Assembly (NCBI GenBank): GCA_020848015.1
Contig: JADLBA010000085.1
Location: 1-8,651 of the forward strand
Length of the DNA stretch: 8,651 nt
Source: Crocinitomicaceae bacterium
Lineage (GTDB): Bacteria; Bacteroidota; Bacteroidia; Flavobacteriales_D; Sanyastnellaceae
Reading direction: 5' to 3'
Positions 6,187 to 8,651 of this stretch are shown one piece after another. The notes under the pieces are model-generated. The model was given only the letters and a program-made list of their open reading frames with translations. It was not told where the DNA came from and ran no database searches. Made by a program: the position numbers and the translations under genes. The stretch's first letter is position 1, and the number at the start of each line of letters is the position of its first letter.

Positions 6187-7329
6187 TTAATCAGTCAGTA
6201 CCGATCGCGATATCACTATCTTCTGTACCTCGCTGGTGCCCTCGTATATCTGCGTAATTTTTGCATCGCGCATCAAACGTTCCACATGGTATTCTTTAAC
6301 ATATCCGTATCCACCGTGAATCTGCACTGCTTCTACCGTGTGCTTCATGGCAGCGGTAGATGCAAACAATTTTGCCATGGCGCTGGCGCAGTCGTAATTT
6401 TTTCCTTCGTCTTTGAGCGCAGCAGCCTTATATACGAGTAATCGTGCAGCTTCAATATCTGTTGCCATATCAGCCAGTTTGAATGCAATGGCCTGGTGCT
6501 GTGAAATTTCTTTTCCGAATGCTTTGCGCTCCTTTGAATAGGCAATGGAGAGTTCTAATGCTCCTGCTGCAATGCCCAGCGCTTGGGCGGCAATGCCTAT
6601 TCTTCCGCCGCTGAGAGTTTTCATCGCAAAAGTAAATCCGAATCCATCGTCGCCGATACGATGGGTCTTTGGCACTTTTACATCCTGGAACATCAGTGTA
6701 TGAGTATCACTTCCGCGGATTCCCATTTTGTTTTCTTTGGGGCCCACTGAAAAGCCTTCCATATCGCGCTCAATGATGAGGCAGTTGATTCCCTTGTGTT
6801 TCAGTTCGGAATTAGTTTGTGCCATCACAAGATAAATGGAAGCCGAACTCCCATTCGTGATCCAGTTTTTAGTGCCGTTTACAAGATAGTAGTCTCCCAT
6901 ATCCACCGCAGTAGTTCGCTGCGAGGTAGCGTCTGATCCTGCTTCTGGTTCCGAAAGACAAAATGCGCCGATTTTTTCTCCTTTAGCCAGCGGCACTAAA
7001 AATTTTTGTTTTTGTTCCTCTGTGCCGAATTTCTCAAGTCCCCAACACACGAGGGAATTATTGACACTCATACAAACGGAAACCGAAGCATCCACCTTTG
7101 AAATTTCTTCCATCGCAAGCACATAGCTGATGGTGTCCATGCCGCTTCCGCCGTATTCAGGGGCAACCATCATTCCGAGGAAACCCAGTTCAGCCAGTTG
7201 TTTGATTTCTTCTGCGGGAAATTTCTGCCGCTCATCCCGCTCGATAACGCCCGGTTTCAGCACATTTTGGGCAAATTCTCGCGCTGCCTTTTTTACAGCT
7301 AATTGTTCTTCGGTTAATTCAAAGTGCAT
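6187..7329 (-). CDS. Acyl-CoA dehydrogenase, short-chain (butyryl-CoA) type
   Basis: This 380-residue FAD enzyme oxidises short acyl-CoA esters to trans-2-enoyl-CoA, passing electrons to electron-transfer flavoprotein, in fatty-acid or branched-chain amino-acid breakdown in the cytoplasm. The N-terminal helical domain opens with LTEEQLAVKKAAREFA. The FAD/substrate signature AFCLSEPEAGSD is at 122-133, followed by VNGTKNWITNG and KMGIRGSDTHTLMFQDVKVP. The C-terminal domain contains YSKERKAFGKEISQHQAIAFKLADM and QIHGGYGYVKEYHVERLMRD. The catalytic base is Glu363 in QIYEGTSEVQ, the position used by short- and medium-chain enzymes rather than by isovaleryl-CoA dehydrogenase. Length and motif order are normal and the ATG at 7329 is well placed. 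Preferred chain length cannot be read reliably from sequence alone. No other beta-oxidation gene is adjacent. Confidence 0.96.
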   Translation of the reverse strand: MHFELTEEQLAVKKAAREFAQNVLKPGVIERDERQKFPAEEIKQLAELGFLGMMVAPEYGGSGMDTISYVLAMEEISKVDASVSVCMSVNNSLVCWGLEKFGTEEQKQKFLVPLAKGEKIGAFCLSEPEAGSDATSQRTTAVDMGDYYLVNGTKNWITNGSSASIYLVMAQTNSELKHKGINCLIIERDMEGFSVGPKENKMGIRGSDTHTLMFQDVKVPKTHRIGDDGFGFTFAMKTLSGGRIGIAAQALGIAAGALELSIAYSKERKAFGKEISQHQAIAFKLADMATDIEAARLLVYKAAALKDEGKNYDCASAMAKLFASTAAMKHTVEAVQIHGGYGYVKEYHVERLMRDAKITQIYEGTSEVQKIVISRSVLTD

Positions 7330-7369
7330 TGTAAAACAGATTCAAAAATGAGGCGGTAAAGAAAGTGCA

Positions 7370-7444
7370 TAATAAGTGAAGAAGCCGGTGAAATTTTCAT
7401 TGAACAGAAAATTACCGGCTTCCACTGCCTCCCGGCACTTATTA
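7370..7444. terminator. Large compound inverted repeat between genes, terminator or structured RNA candidate
   Basis: Two nested stems lie between the 304-residue gene and the acyl-CoA dehydrogenase. The inner stem pairs GAAGCCGGT plus AATTTTC (7381-7398, with a 2-base bulge) with GAAAATTACCGGCTTC (7407-7422), leaving an 8-base loop. The outer stem pairs TAATAAGTG (7370-7378) with CACTTATTA (7436-7444). No T-tract follows on the minus strand, the direction of both genes, so this is not a textbook intrinsic terminator. It ends 40 bp before the dehydrogenase ATG and could instead lie in its leader, or be a small RNA or repetitive element. The stretch 7445-7534 shows no gene and no other structure. 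Confidence 0.55.
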
Positions 7445-7534
7445 CTCTTTGTATATTTTTCTTTTTTACTGTTAGTCGGCCTTTATTCCTGAGGGTTCAT
7501 TTCAATACCCCGCCATTTAATGAGGCATCTCTGC

Positions 7535-8449
7535 TTATTTATGTACCTTGGCTTTCGATGAACCTGCGCCGCCTTTCTTCTCATTTGGCTGTCTCGGACT
7601 TACTTTTCTATGGCTTTTTTGAGGCGAAACCTCGTCTCTCTTATCCATTTTTACTTCCGTGCTCCGCTGACTTCCCTTTATCTGTTTCCCTGACCCTCCC
7701 GCCTTACTACCGGAAATACCTTTTGACTTTATTTTTCCGCTCCGGCTATTTTCTACAAACGTATTACTGCGGGTTTGTTTTGCTCTATAAGCAGCGTTTG
7801 CTTTGAGCAGATGGCAATTATGAACCCTCACAAAATGGGTGTGATGTACAACCACTATGGGTTGATAATCAGCCCAGGCCATTATGTGCCAAGGCCGCCA
7901 CGATACGGGGTAATGATCCCAGTACCACGGTGATTTCCACACTACATAGTTAGGAGAATAAACAAATCTCACTGCGGGCCAAAACCAAACATTTACATAA
8001 ACTCCGATTACTTCAGGAGAACCTTTACCTACGGGTTGCTCTATATCCGCAGAAGGCTCTAAATAGTAGTTTTCTCCATAGAGGGCTTCGTCTCCAATGA
8101 TCTGAAGATTTACCTCATTTTCTCCCGTTTTTTCAATAACAATAGAGGCTATATCTTGAGACTCTGTTTTGTTATAAACAGTCTGCAGCGTAATGGCATG
8201 TGCGTCTTCGACTGCACGATCTGTAACGCAGATATAATCTACGTTGTCGTCTCCGTTGATATCGAGGTTATTGATCCCGTTCTGTTTGTTCAGCGATTTT
8301 TCAAACTCTTCCGGCGACGAGGAAGATTTGAATAGGGAGAGAACAGCGTAAAGGTCGAGGCCATCACCGTGCATACCCAACTGACCCAATGACCTTGCAG
8401 GGAGAATAAGCGATACGGCGACAGGAAGAATTAAAATGTGTTTTTTCAT
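7535..8449 (-). CDS. Secreted protein with calcium-loop-like motif, Trp/His/Pro-rich block and basic tail
   Basis: This 304-residue protein begins with a signal peptide (MKKH, a hydrophobic run at 5-16, likely cleavage near residue 22). Residues 62-73, LDINGDDNVDYI, form a DxNxDxxxD loop like those binding calcium in dockerin or EF-hand proteins. They are followed by an alternating segment ending QIIGDEALYGENYYLEP at 116-132. Residues 153-197 are dense in Trp, Tyr, Pro and His (NVWFWPAVRFVYSP, WYWDHYPVSWRPW). The tail from about 219 is low-complexity and rich in Lys, Arg, Ser and Gly. I recognise the layout from unnamed secreted proteins of Chitinophaga-like bacteria, but know no function. 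The basic tail could bind nucleic acid, polyanionic polysaccharide or the cell surface; that is speculation. ATG at 8449 directly precedes the signal. Its 3' neighbour, past the large inverted repeat, is the acyl-CoA dehydrogenase. Confidence 0.85.
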   Translation of the reverse strand: MKKHILILPVAVSLILPARSLGQLGMHGDGLDLYAVLSLFKSSSSPEEFEKSLNKQNGINNLDINGDDNVDYICVTDRAVEDAHAITLQTVYNKTESQDIASIVIEKTGENEVNLQIIGDEALYGENYYLEPSADIEQPVGKGSPEVIGVYVNVWFWPAVRFVYSPNYVVWKSPWYWDHYPVSWRPWHIMAWADYQPIVVVHHTHFVRVHNCHLLKANAAYRAKQTRSNTFVENSRSGKIKSKGISGSKAGGSGKQIKGSQRSTEVKMDKRDEVSPQKSHRKVSPRQPNEKKGGAGSSKAKVHK

Positions 8450-8494
8450 AATGATCCGTTTTGAGTTAGACAGATGAAAACATCAATGGATTAA

Positions 8495-8651
8495 TTAGCT
8501 TATTCCATCATAGTATAAATCCTCTTCTGATTGAATAATATCGGAGGTCTTGTAGTTATCAACCCGTTGCCGCCAATAAAAAAATGCGACAGGAAACACT
8601 CCGTGAGACAGCTGTGTTAACCTTGTGCCAATGGAAAAGAGAGATTTCCGA
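8495..8651 (-). CDS. C-terminal end of an unrecognised gene, cut by the window edge
   Basis: On the minus strand one frame is open from the right edge to TAA at 8495-8497, giving 51 codons; both other minus frames contain stops. The residues begin RKSLFSIGTRLTQLSHGV and end SEEDLYYDGIS. The mixed composition, with a hydrophobic-aromatic stretch (FPVAFFYW) followed by a charged, acidic end, looks like a genuine protein C-terminus. I do not recognise the family. It ends 46 bp before the ATG of the 304-residue gene, in the same direction, so the two could be co-transcribed. I see no clear promoter or terminator in the 45-bp gap. Confidence 0.5.
   Translation of the reverse strand, partial: RKSLFSIGTRLTQLSHGVFPVAFFYWRQRVDNYKTSDIIQSEEDLYYDGIS

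Overview
The window comes from a member of the Bacteroidota, most likely near the Chitinophagia/Sphingobacteriia; the rank below phylum is a guess. The evidence is a DUF4296-type lipoprotein, a stand-alone polyprenol-phosphate mannosyltransferase-like GT2 enzyme, a promoter matching the Bacteroidota consensus (TTTG, 20 bp, TAnnTTTG), a four-helix-bundle (S23/IVS-type) gene set among 7-bp repeats, and a secreted Trp/His/Pro-rich protein of a kind I associate with this phylum. Every intact gene lies on the minus strand, so transcription runs from right to left.

Left edge (about 1-611, plus strand): a decayed restriction-modification remnant. A small XRE-family regulator, broken by one clear and one possible frameshift, overlaps by ATGA the start of a truncated, frameshifted gene that resembles the N-terminus of an AccI-like type II restriction endonuclease. 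Short inverted repeats upstream could be the regulator's old operators. The remnant ends inside the 3' end of the DUF4296 gene, which runs toward it.

Core region (589-2870, minus strand): a probable operon fbp (class I fructose-1,6-bisphosphatase), then the GT2 glycosyltransferase, then the DUF4296 lipoprotein, with gaps of 51 and 71 bp. A near-perfect promoter sits directly against the fbp start codon.

Repeat island (2886-3547): three arrays of 7-bp repeats surround a four-helix-bundle gene that is intact apart from a single in-frame TAA at codon 38. This is the least ordinary part of the window: a repeat-flanked S23-type gene, possibly a dispersed or mobile unit, caught with one inactivating point mutation.

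Right half (3547-8651, minus strand): an 846-residue membrane-anchored, periplasm-facing protein with a C-terminal beta-propeller; a short-chain acyl-CoA dehydrogenase; a strong compound inverted repeat between genes; a 304-residue secreted protein with a calcium-loop-like motif, an aromatic block and a very basic tail; and at the right edge the last 51 codons of an unrecognised gene. Apart from the fbp-GT-DUF4296 run I see no clear pathway joining these genes. No complete new system is visible. The leads are the decayed RM cassette, the heptad/S23 island and the two unassigned envelope proteins.
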